DNA from: WARW01 sp964582365
GTDB lineage: Bacteria; Patescibacteriota; Microgenomatia; UBA12405
Direction: 5' to 3'
Length of the DNA: 64,000 bases
Assembly (NCBI GenBank): GCA_964582365.1
Contig: CAZOQV010000002.1
Coordinates: 12,711 to 76,710 of the forward strand
Both the position numbers and the translations under genes were made by a program. Positions 7,967 through 17,121 of this stretch are shown here, piece by piece; the first letter of the stretch is position 1, and each line of letters starts with the position of its first letter. The notes under the pieces are model-generated. The model saw only the letters and a program-made list of their open reading frames with translations, ran no database searches and was not told the DNA's origin.

Positions 7967-10621
7967 ATGACCGAAGAAAAAAATACTATTGTTACAGATA
8001 TATTAAGAAATAACGCTAATATAGGACAAATTATGGATGTCGATATTGTTCCAGAAATGGAAACCTCTTATCTTGACTATGCCATGTCAGTTATCGTTTC
8101 TCGAGCCTTACCTGATGTTAGAGACGGTCTTAAACCAGTTCATCGTCGTATTATTTACGACATGGATAAAATGGGTCTCGGCAGTGGTGGTAAAACTTGT
8201 AAGTCTGCTAAAGTTGTCGGTGATGTTTTAGGTAAATATCATCCTCATGGCGACATGTCTGTTTATGGTGCTCTCGTCCGTTTGGCTCAAGACTTTTCCA
8301 TGCGTTACACTCTCGTTAAAGGTCAAGGAAATTTCGGTTCAATTGATGGTGATCCTCCGGCTGCCATGCGTTACACCGAAGTTAAATTAGATAAAATCAC
8401 TACTGAAATCGTGGCCGACATGAACAAAGAAACTGTCGATATGGTCGACAATTTTGATGCCACTGAAAAAGAACCTTCAGTTCTCCCAACCAGAATTCCA
8501 ACTTTACTTTTAAATGGTGCTGACGGTATCGCCGTTGGTATGGCCACTCGTATTCCTCCTCATAATTTAAAAGAATTATGTCAAGCCATCGATTTTGTTT
8601 TAGATAACAGCCGATTAGAAAGAATTGAAAATAAAAACGAGCTAAACAATCTTCTAGCTCCACCTAAAAACACTCAAGAAATGGTTTTAAGACCAGCGAT
8701 AGAATTACAAAAAGAGTGTTTTAATTTTGAAACCAGTGCCACTGTTGAAGATCTTGTTAAAATTGTTCAAGGACCAGATTTCCCAACTGCTGCTGAAATT
8801 TATGGTAAAACCGGAATTATTGAAATGTACACCACTGGCCGAGGTAAATTTATTGTCCGTGGTAAAACCAGTATTGAAGAAACCAAATCCGGAAAAATCA
8901 GAATTATCATTACTGAATTACCATATCAAGTCAACAAAGCCGAACTAGTCAAAAAAATTGCTGATTTAGTTCGTGATAAAAAAATTATTGGTATCTCCGA
9001 TCTTCGCGATGAATCTGATCGTCATGGCATTCGAGTTGTGGTTGAAATTAAAAAAATCGGCAAACCAAAATCTATTTTAAATAAACTTTTCAAATATACC
9101 GCTCTTCAATCATCATACTCTGCCAATATGTTGGCCTTAGTTGATAATGTTCCTCAAACTTTGAATTTACGTCAGATGCTTCTTCTTTTCTTGCGCCACC
9201 GCGAAAATGTTGTCCGTCGTCGTACCATCTTTGATTTAAAAGGTGATTTAATGCGCGCTCACATTTTAGAAGGTCTTAAAAAAGCTCTTGATTTCATCGA
9301 CGAAGTTATTAAAACTATTCGCAACACTAAACCAGACGAAGATCCAAAAGCTAAATTAATGGAAAAATTCGGATTTACTGATCTTCAAGCTCAAGCCATT
9401 CTTGAAATGCAACTTAAAAAACTTTCTGGACTTGAAAGACAAAAACTTGATGAAGAATATAACGAAATTGAAAAAGCCATTGCCTACTTAACCGACATTA
9501 TTACTAAACCAGAAGTTATGGTTGCTGTTCTTAAACAAGAAAATAGCGAAATTATGGAAAAATATGGCGATACCAGAAGAACTAAAATTTATGCTCGCGA
9601 TTTGGAAGACTTTAGTGAAGAAGATTTAATTCCTAATGAAGCAGTTCTCGTTGCTCTAACTAAAACTGGTTACATTAAACGAGTTGCCAAAGAAACTTAT
9701 CACACTCAAAAACGTGGTGGTGTTGGAGTCGTTGGTATGACTACTAAAAATGAGGATGAAATTGAATGTATGCTTTCCGTTGATACTCACGATGACCTCT
9801 TGTTTTTCACCAACCGTGGTCGAGTTTTCCGAACTAAAGTTTGGGATGTTCAAGAAGGGGCTAGGCAAGGTAAAGGCCAAGCCGTTGTTAATTTAATTAA
9901 TATTGTACAAGGCGAAATCGTTCAAACTATTTTACCTATCGGTAAAGGTACTAAAGCTAAATTTATTTTATTAGCCACCAAAAGTGGAGTTGTTAAAAAG
10001 ACTTCTATTGAAAAATTTAAAAATATTCGTCAAAGTGGTTTAGCTGCTATCAAGCTCGATCTTAACGATCAACTTATCTGGGCTAAATTAACCGAAGGTG
10101 ATAATCAAATTTTCTTAGTCACTCAAAATGGAAAATGTATTCGTTTCGATGAAAAAGATTGCCGACCAATGGGTCGCCAAACTCGAGGTGTTCGAGGTAT
10201 TCTCCTTAAAGAAGGCGATATTTTAGTTGGTATGGCTGTAGTTCCAAGTGGTCTTGATAAAAAAGATAAAGGCACCTTCAGACATCTCCTAGTGGTCACA
10301 GAAAACGGCGTTGGTAAACGAACCGATGTTTATCTCTATCCATCTCAAAAAAGAGGCGGCATCGGTATCAAAGTAGCCAATCTCAGTGCTAAAAGTGGCA
10401 AGATTGCCGCTGCTCAAGTCGTTTCTGAAATTGATGACTTAGTAGTTCTTGTCTCTAAAAAAGCTATCACCATTAAACTACCTTTAAAAAACATTCCTAC
10501 TCTTAGTCGAAACACTAAAGGTGTCATCTTGATGCGTTTTAAATCTGTCGATGATAAATTGAGTGCTATGACTATTATTAATAAAAGCGATACTCTCCAA
10601 GAAGAAGAAAAAATAAAATAA
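7967..10621 (+). CDS. gyrA: DNA gyrase subunit A
   Basis: 884 residues. Breakage-reunion domain with the catalytic tyrosine Y136 in 'AAMRYTEVKL', followed by a beta-pinwheel C-terminal domain. A GyrA-box-like 'QKRGGVG' near residue 582 and a second copy 'QKRGGIG' near 795 support gyrase rather than topoisomerase IV. The quinolone-binding segment reads 'HPHGDMSVYGALVRL': the residues equivalent to E. coli S83 and D87 are M97 and G101. With GyrB it introduces negative supercoils using ATP. An alternative start is M23. Confidence 0.96.
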   Translation: MTEEKNTIVTDILRNNANIGQIMDVDIVPEMETSYLDYAMSVIVSRALPDVRDGLKPVHRRIIYDMDKMGLGSGGKTCKSAKVVGDVLGKYHPHGDMSVYGALVRLAQDFSMRYTLVKGQGNFGSIDGDPPAAMRYTEVKLDKITTEIVADMNKETVDMVDNFDATEKEPSVLPTRIPTLLLNGADGIAVGMATRIPPHNLKELCQAIDFVLDNSRLERIENKNELNNLLAPPKNTQEMVLRPAIELQKECFNFETSATVEDLVKIVQGPDFPTAAEIYGKTGIIEMYTTGRGKFIVRGKTSIEETKSGKIRIIITELPYQVNKAELVKKIADLVRDKKIIGISDLRDESDRHGIRVVVEIKKIGKPKSILNKLFKYTALQSSYSANMLALVDNVPQTLNLRQMLLLFLRHRENVVRRRTIFDLKGDLMRAHILEGLKKALDFIDEVIKTIRNTKPDEDPKAKLMEKFGFTDLQAQAILEMQLKKLSGLERQKLDEEYNEIEKAIAYLTDIITKPEVMVAVLKQENSEIMEKYGDTRRTKIYARDLEDFSEEDLIPNEAVLVALTKTGYIKRVAKETYHTQKRGGVGVVGMTTKNEDEIECMLSVDTHDDLLFFTNRGRVFRTKVWDVQEGARQGKGQAVVNLINIVQGEIVQTILPIGKGTKAKFILLATKSGVVKKTSIEKFKNIRQSGLAAIKLDLNDQLIWAKLTEGDNQIFLVTQNGKCIRFDEKDCRPMGRQTRGVRGILLKEGDILVGMAVVPSGLDKKDKGTFRHLLVVTENGVGKRTDVYLYPSQKRGGIGIKVANLSAKSGKIAAAQVVSEIDDLVVLVSKKAITIKLPLKNIPTLSRNTKGVILMRFKSVDDKLSAMTIINKSDTLQEEEKIK

Positions 10622-10673
10622 AGAAGGGGATTAACATCGAAACTATAGGATGTACATATTTAGTAAGTACATA

Positions 10674-10700
10674 TTAGCAGTCATTATAACCGACTGCTAA
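10674..10700 (+). repeat. 9-bp inverted repeat downstream of gyrA
   Basis: TTAGCAGTC at 10674-10682 pairs perfectly with 10692-10700; a T-rich stretch begins 11 bases later. It may be a weak terminator for gyrBA. Nearby are a direct repeat GTACATATT (10652 and 10667) and a 7-bp palindrome around 10722-10736. I see no gene between 10622 and 10823. Confidence 0.45.
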
Positions 10701-10823
10701 GAGACTATCTGTTTTTATTTATTCCCTAATTTAGGGATAAATTTACTATCATCTAAATCAAAAAATATCAAAACAGTGCAGGGGAGTGATTTCAAATAAA
10801 ATAGCGTCACTATAGGGTATAAG

Positions 10824-11774
10824 TTAATTTTCCTCTTCTTTTTTATTGCCACTATGAAATTTCTCATGAACTTCTCGCAATCTAGCATCTGTTACATGGG
10901 TATAAATTTGAGTTGTCGCAATATTCTTGTGTCCCAAAATTTCTTGAACTGACCTAAGGTCAGCTCCAGATCTAAGCAAGTCTGTTGCCATCGAATGTCT
11001 TAAGGTATGAGGTGTAGCCTCCACTGGTAAGTTTGCCGTTTTTACGTAATGTTTAACTAATCTTTCTACTGACCTGGCTGTTAATCTGGTTTTTTCATCA
11101 CCAGCCGGAATTTCATTTGGTCTAAGATTTCTTATAAACAGGGGCTTATATTTATCCTCTCGGCTCATCAAATATTTTGCGACATGAGCGGCAGCTTGTT
11201 TGGAAATGAAGACTACCCTGGCTCTTCCTCCTTTTCCGACCACTCCAAACTCTCTCGTTTTTAAATTAACTTGATCTCTATTAAGTCGAACCAATTCTGA
11301 AACACGTAATCCAGTCGAAAATAAAAGTTCCAAAATTGCTCTGTCTCTAAAACCACTTTTACTAGAGGGGAGTGGTTGAACTAAAAGTCTCTCCATCTGG
11401 GTAGCGTCCAAAAACTTCAAAGAATGATCCTTGGTTTTGGGCACATCTAATTTTTCCGGCTGTAAAACTTTATAATCATTTTTAATTAACCATTTTAAAA
11501 AGGATCTCAACGCAATCACGTAATATCCCTGTGTTACTAATTTCATTTCACCATGACTTCCCTTCTGTCTAGCTAAATGTAATCTGAACCTTCTCACCGC
11601 ATCACTCGTTATATCTTGTACCGTACTCTTTTTTTCTTTATTACCTTCCGATAAAAATTCCACCAGCACTTCTAAATAATGTTGATAATTTCTAATCGTC
11701 AGTCTTGAGCAATTTTTCTCAATTTCCAAATGTTCTAAAAATCTCCTAATTAAAACATTCAAGTCATTTTCCAT
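10824..11774 (-). CDS. xerD: XerC/XerD-type tyrosine recombinase
   Basis: 316-residue site-specific recombinase. It has an N-terminal SAM-like core-binding domain (residues ~5-105) and a catalytic domain with the full set: R157 ('STGLRVSE'), K181 ('GKGGRAR'), H256-x2-R259 ('HTLRH'), H282 ('LGHKN') and nucleophile Y291 ('TQIYTH'). Length and motifs fit the chromosome-dimer resolvases XerC/D/H or an integrase. No second recombinase is in the window. It is followed (upstream of its start) by 1 kb of repeat-rich DNA that could hold recombination sites. The symbol is provisional, as XerC, XerD and single-Xer types cannot be separated by eye. Confidence 0.87.
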   Translation of the reverse strand: MENDLNVLIRRFLEHLEIEKNCSRLTIRNYQHYLEVLVEFLSEGNKEKKSTVQDITSDAVRRFRLHLARQKGSHGEMKLVTQGYYVIALRSFLKWLIKNDYKVLQPEKLDVPKTKDHSLKFLDATQMERLLVQPLPSSKSGFRDRAILELLFSTGLRVSELVRLNRDQVNLKTREFGVVGKGGRARVVFISKQAAAHVAKYLMSREDKYKPLFIRNLRPNEIPAGDEKTRLTARSVERLVKHYVKTANLPVEATPHTLRHSMATDLLRSGADLRSVQEILGHKNIATTQIYTHVTDARLREVHEKFHSGNKKEEEN

Positions 11775-12321
11775 AGACTATCTTACCATTTTTAGATTCA
11801 TTTTTTGATTTTCAACGATCTATGATCTATCATCTACGATCTAAACACGTCCTAGGGGCTCTGGTGACGTTTTAGGTTAAATTTACCTATCTTTAGGCAT
11901 AATAGATCAAGTCTCCTGTCCAAAACCGGCCTAGGGGAGTCAATCACCAAAATTTTAAGCCAGCCAGTCGTTTATAAGGCAGAAGAGTAAAACAGGGAAT
12001 TAAGTCAAATTAATTAATAATTAATAAATAGAAATAAATAATAAGAAATAATTGTTAATTATTAATTCTTAATTATTAATTTTAAAGTGGTACTCCCCCT
12101 GCCTAAATCATTACACAATGTCGTAAAAGATACATTGTGCGACATAGCAAATTTAACCACCTTCTGCTAGGAGATAGGAATTAAATCTCTTCTCTCTCCC
12201 TTGGGTTATTTTCATTTAATTATTAATTATCAATTCTTAATTATTTATTAATTGTCTTGTACTCCTCCCTCTTGAAGACTCCACTTTGATACACTCCGCC
12301 AAATTCGGGTTTTCCACATAG

Positions 12322-12414
12322 ACTATATCACACTATATCACCTGCTCCGTGAAAATTATAGGATATTTCGTGAAAATATTATAGGATATTATAGGATGTT
12401 GTATATTATAGGAC
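12322..12414. repeat. Iteron-like direct repeats upstream of the recombinase gene
   Basis: ACTATATCAC occurs twice in perfect tandem (12322-12341). The block CGTGAAAAT...ATAGGATAT is duplicated at 12348 and 12369. ATTATAGGA(T/C) occurs four times, starting at 12355, 12378, 12388 and 12405. A related ACTATAGGATG lies on the other side of the recombinase gene near 10642. Such clusters can be binding sites for recombinase or replication proteins; no assignment is made. Confidence 0.6.
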
Positions 12415-12623
12415 TCCCCTCTGCCCTGCCTATCCAGCTTCAAAAATTAAAAAATATCAAATCATTTATAATTAAGTTTATTCCCTTTTTAAACCTAAAT
12501 CAGAGATTTTATATTAAAAATAATCTACGATCTAACCTCTACGACCTAAATCCTAATCCCCAACTCCCCTGTTTCCAAAGCCAAAAACAACATATTTACC
12601 CAATCTTTCCAGTTAAAATACTA

Positions 12624-12859
12624 TATAACTTGAAAAACTTGATGAACTTTATAACTTGAAAAACTTGATGAACTTTATAACTTGATAAACTAACTATTCT
12701 ATAANNNNNNNNNNNNNNNNNNNNNNNNNNNNNNNNNNNNNNNNNNNNNNNNNNNNNNNNNNNNNNNNNNNNNNNNNNNNNNNNNNNNNNNNNNNNNNNN
12801 NNNNTATAACTTGAAAAACTTGATGAACTTTATAACTTGATAAACTAACTATTCTATAA
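12624..12859. repeat. 26-bp tandem repeat flanking the scaffold gap
   Basis: The unit TATAACTTGAAAAACTTGAT plus GAACTT occurs at 12624-12649 and 12650-12675 left of the gap and again at 12805-12830 right of it. The 55 bases 12650-12704 and 12805-12859 are identical. The same ACTTGATAAACTT-type repeat appears near 31404-31433 (inside cysS) and 55348-55380. Confidence 0.85.
12705..12804. other. Assembly gap (100 N)
   Basis: Exactly 100 N, a conventional placeholder for unknown length. Both edges carry the same 55-base sequence, so the gap is either an unresolved tandem array or two contigs that really overlap. Confidence 0.95.
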
Positions 12860-14612
12860 AACCCCCAACCTGTATATTCCAAAGCCTGTTGTAGATTCCT
12901 CTTTTTAATTTAATTAAATTAAGATGAGTTCCGTCTTCCACGATCTTTTTATTTTCAATAATCACAATTCTATCCACCTTTTTAATTGTTGATAATCTAT
13001 GAGCGATTATAATCACTGTTTTATTTTTCATTAATTCGTCCAGGGAATCTTGGATATATTTTTCTGATTCCGAGTCCAAACTCGAAGTCGCTTCATCTAA
13101 AATTAATATCGGTGAATTTTTTAATATTGCCCTAGCAATGGCCACTCTTTGACGTTCACCACCAGAAAGTTTTATCCCTCTTTCACCCACAAAGGTATTA
13201 TAACCTAGATTTAATTTACTAATAAACTCATCACAATGAGCTATCTTCGCCGCCCTAAACACTTCTTCATCCGTTGCTTCTGGTTTACCATATCTAATAT
13301 TTTCCATCAAACTTCGATGAAATAAAATTGGATCCTGTGGCACTAAACTTACATTTTGTCTTAAACTTGCCTGTGTCACCTTAGAAATGTCTTGACCATC
13401 AATTAAGATTTTTCCCTTTTGAATATCAAAAAATCTCAATAACAATTTAGTTAAAGTTGTTTTTCCAGCACCAGAAGAACCCACAATTGCCACTGTTTGT
13501 TTCGCTTTTATCTTTAAGCTAAAATCTTCCATCACATTACCATCTTTTTCATAAGCAAAATAAACATTATTAAAATCAATTTCACCCTTACTCACCTTTA
13601 ATTCTTTCGCTTTATCAACATCGACTACATCATATGAAGTTTCCAATACCACCGTCATTTCTTCAGCATCCGACAGACTTTCATATATTTTTCTTAATAT
13701 TCTTCCGAAATTCCAAACTATACTTAAAACCATAATGATATATGTTTGTATCAGAACAAAATCTCCTACACTCACCATATTTTTCTTCCATAAATCAATT
13801 GCTAAAAAATACATTCCTATTTCCAAGCCCATTAATAAAAAAGATTGTATCGTTATAAAAACAACGTGAATATCCCAAGCTTTTTTCTTTAATTTTCTTA
13901 ATCTTTCGGTTTTTTCAAAAAAGTTCTTATTTTCAAATTTATGACCATTAAATAACTTGATATTAATATTATTAGTAATTGTATCTGCCAAAACGCTACT
14001 AGCAGTAGTTTCTGCTTCGGTTTTATATATATCAAATTTCAGTTTATATTTAACAAATATGAAATTTATAGCCACAAAAATAAAAATACCCCCTAACATT
14101 CCTAATCCTAAAAAAATATTAACATTCGCCAAAACTAAAACTATCACAATTACATTAATCAAAGATGGTACGATATCGTAAAGAAGTTGGTCACATAAAC
14201 TTTCAAAAGCACTAACGAAACCCTTAACTTTCTTAATAAGAGAACCAGTAAATGTATTGGAAAAATAGGCATAAGAATGTTTATGAATTCGAACAAAACA
14301 GAAATTATATAAATCAGTCATTACTTTTAACTCAAAAAAATTCATTGTAAAATCAAAAATTCGAAAAATTATCCATTTTGTCGCTTTTAGAATCGCCACT
14401 GTTATTAAAATCAAAAACAAGGATTTGATTATTAAATCTTTTTGATTGTCACCAACCACTAAAACATTAAAAAAATTCTTAATAAAAACAGGAATAATCG
14501 CATCTAACACTGACACCATAACCATCGCTGTTAATAAAAATATAAATACAAATTTATATTTAATAATTGCTTTCCAGTAATAATGAAGAGTCTTTTTAGT
14601 GTTATATTTCAT
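12849..14612 (-). CDS. ABC exporter (fused membrane and ATPase half-transporter, MsbA/MdlB type)
   Basis: About 587 residues: an N-terminal six-helix exporter domain (residues ~20-310) and an ATPase with Walker A 'GSSGAGKTT', Q-loop 'SLVPQDPILFH', signature 'LSGGERQRVAIARAI', Walker B 'ILILDEATSSLD' and H-loop 'IIAHRLSTI'. It would work as a homodimer exporting lipid, peptide or drug. A TTG at 14630 in the same frame lies inside the TATAAT box (14630-14635, minus strand), so I use the ATG at 14612. The last residues ('VGGFIE') run into the tandem repeat beside the assembly gap, so the true C-terminus may have been altered by repeat insertion. Confidence 0.9.
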   Translation of the reverse strand: MKYNTKKTLHYYWKAIIKYKFVFIFLLTAMVMVSVLDAIIPVFIKNFFNVLVVGDNQKDLIIKSLFLILITVAILKATKWIIFRIFDFTMNFFELKVMTDLYNFCFVRIHKHSYAYFSNTFTGSLIKKVKGFVSAFESLCDQLLYDIVPSLINVIVIVLVLANVNIFLGLGMLGGIFIFVAINFIFVKYKLKFDIYKTEAETTASSVLADTITNNINIKLFNGHKFENKNFFEKTERLRKLKKKAWDIHVVFITIQSFLLMGLEIGMYFLAIDLWKKNMVSVGDFVLIQTYIIMVLSIVWNFGRILRKIYESLSDAEEMTVVLETSYDVVDVDKAKELKVSKGEIDFNNVYFAYEKDGNVMEDFSLKIKAKQTVAIVGSSGAGKTTLTKLLLRFFDIQKGKILIDGQDISKVTQASLRQNVSLVPQDPILFHRSLMENIRYGKPEATDEEVFRAAKIAHCDEFISKLNLGYNTFVGERGIKLSGGERQRVAIARAILKNSPILILDEATSSLDSESEKYIQDSLDELMKNKTVIIIAHRLSTIKKVDRIVIIENKKIVEDGTHLNLIKLKRGIYNRLWNIQVGGFIE

Positions 14613-14648
14613 TTTTTTTAGTGAAATCAATTATAGTATAATTACCCC

Positions 14649-15590
14649 ATGAATCCTATTGTTGAAAATATCTATAATCAGTCTAAATTAAATTTTAAAA
14701 AAATAGTCCTTCCAGAAGGTAATGATCCTCGAGTTATAGAAGCCGCCAAAATAATTCGAGATCAAAAACTTGCCGACGTTATTGTTCTCGGTAAAAATGG
14801 CAATATTGATCCAGAAAGCTCTCCTCTCTTTAATCAATTCACTCAAACTCTTTTTGACCTTCGAAAAGAAAAAGGTTTAACCACTGAAGAAGCTAGTAAA
14901 TTAGTTAAAAATCCCCTATATTTCGGCACATTAATGGTTCATCTTGATTTAGCTCATGGTATGATTGCCGGTTCAAACTGTACTACCGCTGATACTTTTA
15001 GACCAGCTCTTCAAATTATAAAAACTGCTCCAACTTCCAAAATAATTTCTAGTTTCTTTATGATGGAAACTAACAATCCAAATCTTGGAGAACAAGGCGT
15101 TTTATTTTTTTCCGATTGTGGTCTAAATTTAAATCCATCAGCTGAAGAATTATCCGAAATTGCCATTCAAACCGCCATTTCTTTCAAAACTCTAACTCAA
15201 AAAGAACCAAAAATTGCCATGCTTTCTTATTCCACTAATGGCAGTGGTAAAGGTGATACGGTTAATAAAGTAAAATTAGCTACCGAATTAGTAAAACAAA
15301 AAAATCCTGACTTAATTATTGAAGGTGAAATGCAAGCCGATGCTGCTCTTGTTCCCGAAATTTGCGATCGTAAATTTCCTGGAAACAAAATTCACGGCCA
15401 ATCCAACATTTTAATCTTTCCCGATTTAAATTCCGGCAATATTGCCTATAAATTAGTTGAAAGAATTGCCAACGCCAAGGCTTTTGGACCGTTAGCTCAA
15501 GGCATTAAAAAACCTATTAACGATCTTTCTCGTGGTTGTAGTGTTGAAGATATTGTTGCTACTGTCGCTATCACTTCAGTTCAAATCTAA
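14649..15590 (+). CDS. pta: Phosphate acetyltransferase
   Basis: 313 residues, the single-domain Pta/PTA_PTB length. It interconverts acetyl-CoA + phosphate and acetyl-phosphate + CoA, the step before acetate kinase in fermentative ATP formation. Family blocks visible are 'IVLPEGNDPRVIEAA', 'NPLYFGTLMVHLDLAHGMIAGS', 'PNLGEQGVLFFSDCGLNLNPSAEELSEIA', 'MLSYSTNGSG' and 'GPLAQGIKKPINDLSRG'. A TATAAT box at 14637-14642 ends six bases before the ATG, predicting a leaderless transcript, and it is divergent from the ABC exporter. No ackA is in the window. Confidence 0.95.
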   Translation: MNPIVENIYNQSKLNFKKIVLPEGNDPRVIEAAKIIRDQKLADVIVLGKNGNIDPESSPLFNQFTQTLFDLRKEKGLTTEEASKLVKNPLYFGTLMVHLDLAHGMIAGSNCTTADTFRPALQIIKTAPTSKIISSFFMMETNNPNLGEQGVLFFSDCGLNLNPSAEELSEIAIQTAISFKTLTQKEPKIAMLSYSTNGSGKGDTVNKVKLATELVKQKNPDLIIEGEMQADAALVPEICDRKFPGNKIHGQSNILIFPDLNSGNIAYKLVERIANAKAFGPLAQGIKKPINDLSRGCSVEDIVATVAITSVQI

Positions 15591-16375
15591 TTTCCTGAAA
15601 TCCCCGTCAAGATTATTCCTAAAACAGTTGCCGCTCCCACCCAAACAAAAACAATCCACGTTCTTTTAAATAATCTCCCTCTTAACTCGGCCTGCATTAA
15701 ACCGCTGATTATATAAACTACCATCACTAAATAAATTGATCCTTTGAAAATACCCACTGGCCAAAAACTCAAAACCAACGCTATTTCTGACATTAGCAGA
15801 GATGGAATTAACACTTGATACCAAACATTTTTACTTTTTCCATCATCAGCCAATTCTATTGTCACGCTAAAAAAGATATACATAAAAATTACCATCGAAA
15901 TTACAAAAACCAAAAGCATGTTTAACCAATAACTAAACTTAAAAGAAAAGAGGCTATTAAAACAAAAAAATGAGCTTAATAATAATAAAATTAGTCCAAC
16001 GGTATAGGCTGATCGATAAAGCGGCGGAGTTCTAAATCCAATAGCTACCAAAAAAACATTTTCGACTAAAAACATAACATAACAAATAATCCCAAAAAAC
16101 AAACTATACAAAGAAATTAATAATAAGTTTTGAGGCAATAAAATTGCAAACAAAGCAAAGCCTACAAAAAAAGCCACTGGCATTACTATTGACATTAATC
16201 GTATGTACATACTCTGATCAAACATAATTCCCAAACCAAACCAAAAACAAAAAACTATCAAAACAATTCCTACTAATAAACCATAATAATGGGATTCGTA
16301 GGGTAAATTTAAAAAGAAATAAAAACCTATTGTTGCTAATAAAGATGACAGGAAATATTTTATTCTCTTTGACAT
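15587..16375 (-). CDS. Polytopic membrane protein of unknown function
   Basis: About 262 residues with roughly eight hydrophobic segments and few polar loops; I recognise no family. I take the ATG at 16375 as start because a TATAAT box (16382-16387, minus strand) ends six bases before it and because the longer frame would run into yebC. Its stop overlaps the pta stop by four bases tail to tail. It could be co-regulated with yebC upstream. No conserved catalytic motif is visible. Confidence 0.75.
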   Translation of the reverse strand: MSKRIKYFLSSLLATIGFYFFLNLPYESHYYGLLVGIVLIVFCFWFGLGIMFDQSMYIRLMSIVMPVAFFVGFALFAILLPQNLLLISLYSLFFGIICYVMFLVENVFLVAIGFRTPPLYRSAYTVGLILLLLSSFFCFNSLFSFKFSYWLNMLLVFVISMVIFMYIFFSVTIELADDGKSKNVWYQVLIPSLLMSEIALVLSFWPVGIFKGSIYLVMVVYIISGLMQAELRGRLFKRTWIVFVWVGAATVLGIILTGISGN

Positions 16376-16382
16376 TAGTGAA

Positions 16383-17069
16383 TTATACCTTTTTATAATC
16401 AAATCCAGCAAAAACATTTATTACATCATCATTTTCTTCCAATTCATCAATCATATCCATAATTTTAGCCACTTCTTCTTCTGAATTAAGTATGGTTGGA
16501 TTGCTTGCTTTTAAAATCAATTCTGATCGCACTATTATTAAATTCATTTCCTCTATCTTTTTAGTCACCTCATTTAAATTATTTGGTTCTGTTAAAACAA
16601 CATTTCCATCAAAATCAATTGCCCCAACATCAATCAAATCTAATTCCTGATCTTCTAAAATATCATTCTCTAATTCAATCTCCCCTACTCTCTTAAATTG
16701 AAACATAACCGAATTACTTTCTCCTAAATTTCCATTATAATTTCTAAAAATCAATTTAATTTCTCCCAAAATTCTGTTTTTATTATCCGTTTCAGCTTCC
16801 ACTATCATTGGCACTCCAAAAGGACCATAACCTTCCAAAGTCACCGTCACTAAATTATCTTTCCTTTCTTCAAATCTAGAAATTAATCTATCAATATTTT
16901 CTTTTGGCATATTAACTTCTCTGGCTTTATCAATTGCCGCTTTTAACCCCACTCCATCCCTAATCGCCGTCATGATATTTTTTGAAACTCTAGTAAAAAC
17001 TGAACTTCTCTTTTTATCTTGAGCCCCTTTTCGATTTTTAATATTTGACCATTTAGAATGTCCCGACAT
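16383..17069 (-). CDS. yebC: YebC/PmpR/TACO1-family protein
   Basis: 228 residues, close to the family norm of about 240. The N-terminus 'MSGHSKWSNIKNRKGAQDKKRSSVFTR' is the family hallmark ('MAGHSKWANIKHRK'), followed by 'NMPKENIDRLI' and 'LEGYGPFGVPMIVEAETDNKNR'. Family members are described as DNA-binding regulators and, more recently, as ribosome-associated translation factors that relieve stalling; sequence alone does not decide. An ATTAATT repeat array (17090-17121) separates it from the next upstream gene. Confidence 0.95.
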   Translation of the reverse strand: MSGHSKWSNIKNRKGAQDKKRSSVFTRVSKNIMTAIRDGVGLKAAIDKAREVNMPKENIDRLISRFEERKDNLVTVTLEGYGPFGVPMIVEAETDNKNRILGEIKLIFRNYNGNLGESNSVMFQFKRVGEIELENDILEDQELDLIDVGAIDFDGNVVLTEPNNLNEVTKKIEEMNLIIVRSELILKASNPTILNSEEEVAKIMDMIDELEENDDVINVFAGFDYKKV

Positions 17070-17089
17070 AGATATTATTAATAGGTATT

Positions 17090-17121
17090 ATTAATTATTA
17101 ATTATTAATTCTTAATTATTT
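17090..17121. repeat. ATTAATT repeat array
   Basis: Tandem ATTATTAATT-type units with the recurring core TTAATTCTTAATTATT fill the gap between yebC and the LytR_C gene. Closely similar arrays lie at about 12006-12082, 12216-12253, 32943-32973, 33605-33636, 46194-46226, 61162-61197 and 61306-61338, and inside a gene at 56154-56192. Confidence 0.85.

Larger units (their letters stand above)
11775..12848. other. Repeat-rich non-coding region with scaffold gap
   Basis: About 1 kb without a credible gene. It holds a CTACGATCTA-family repeat (11817-11844), CCTAGGGG motifs (11851, 11931), ATTAATT arrays (about 12006-12082 and 12216-12253), a perfect 8-bp inverted repeat CACAATGT (12114-12121 / 12132-12139), an ATTATAGGAT direct-repeat cluster (12322-12414), a degenerate CTACGATC repeat (12528-12551), a 26-bp tandem repeat and a 100-N gap. 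An open frame at 12396-12659 is built from these repeats and is not believed. Confidence 0.7.

Noticed and set aside
12006..12082. CRISPR-like array
   Set aside because: ATTAATT units are short, contiguous and lack spacers of constant length; no cas genes occur anywhere in the window.
12396..12659. 87-residue open frame in the repeat region
   Set aside because: It is composed of CTACGATC, ATTATAGG and ACTTGATGAACTT repeats, has no ribosome-binding site, and its composition is not protein-like.
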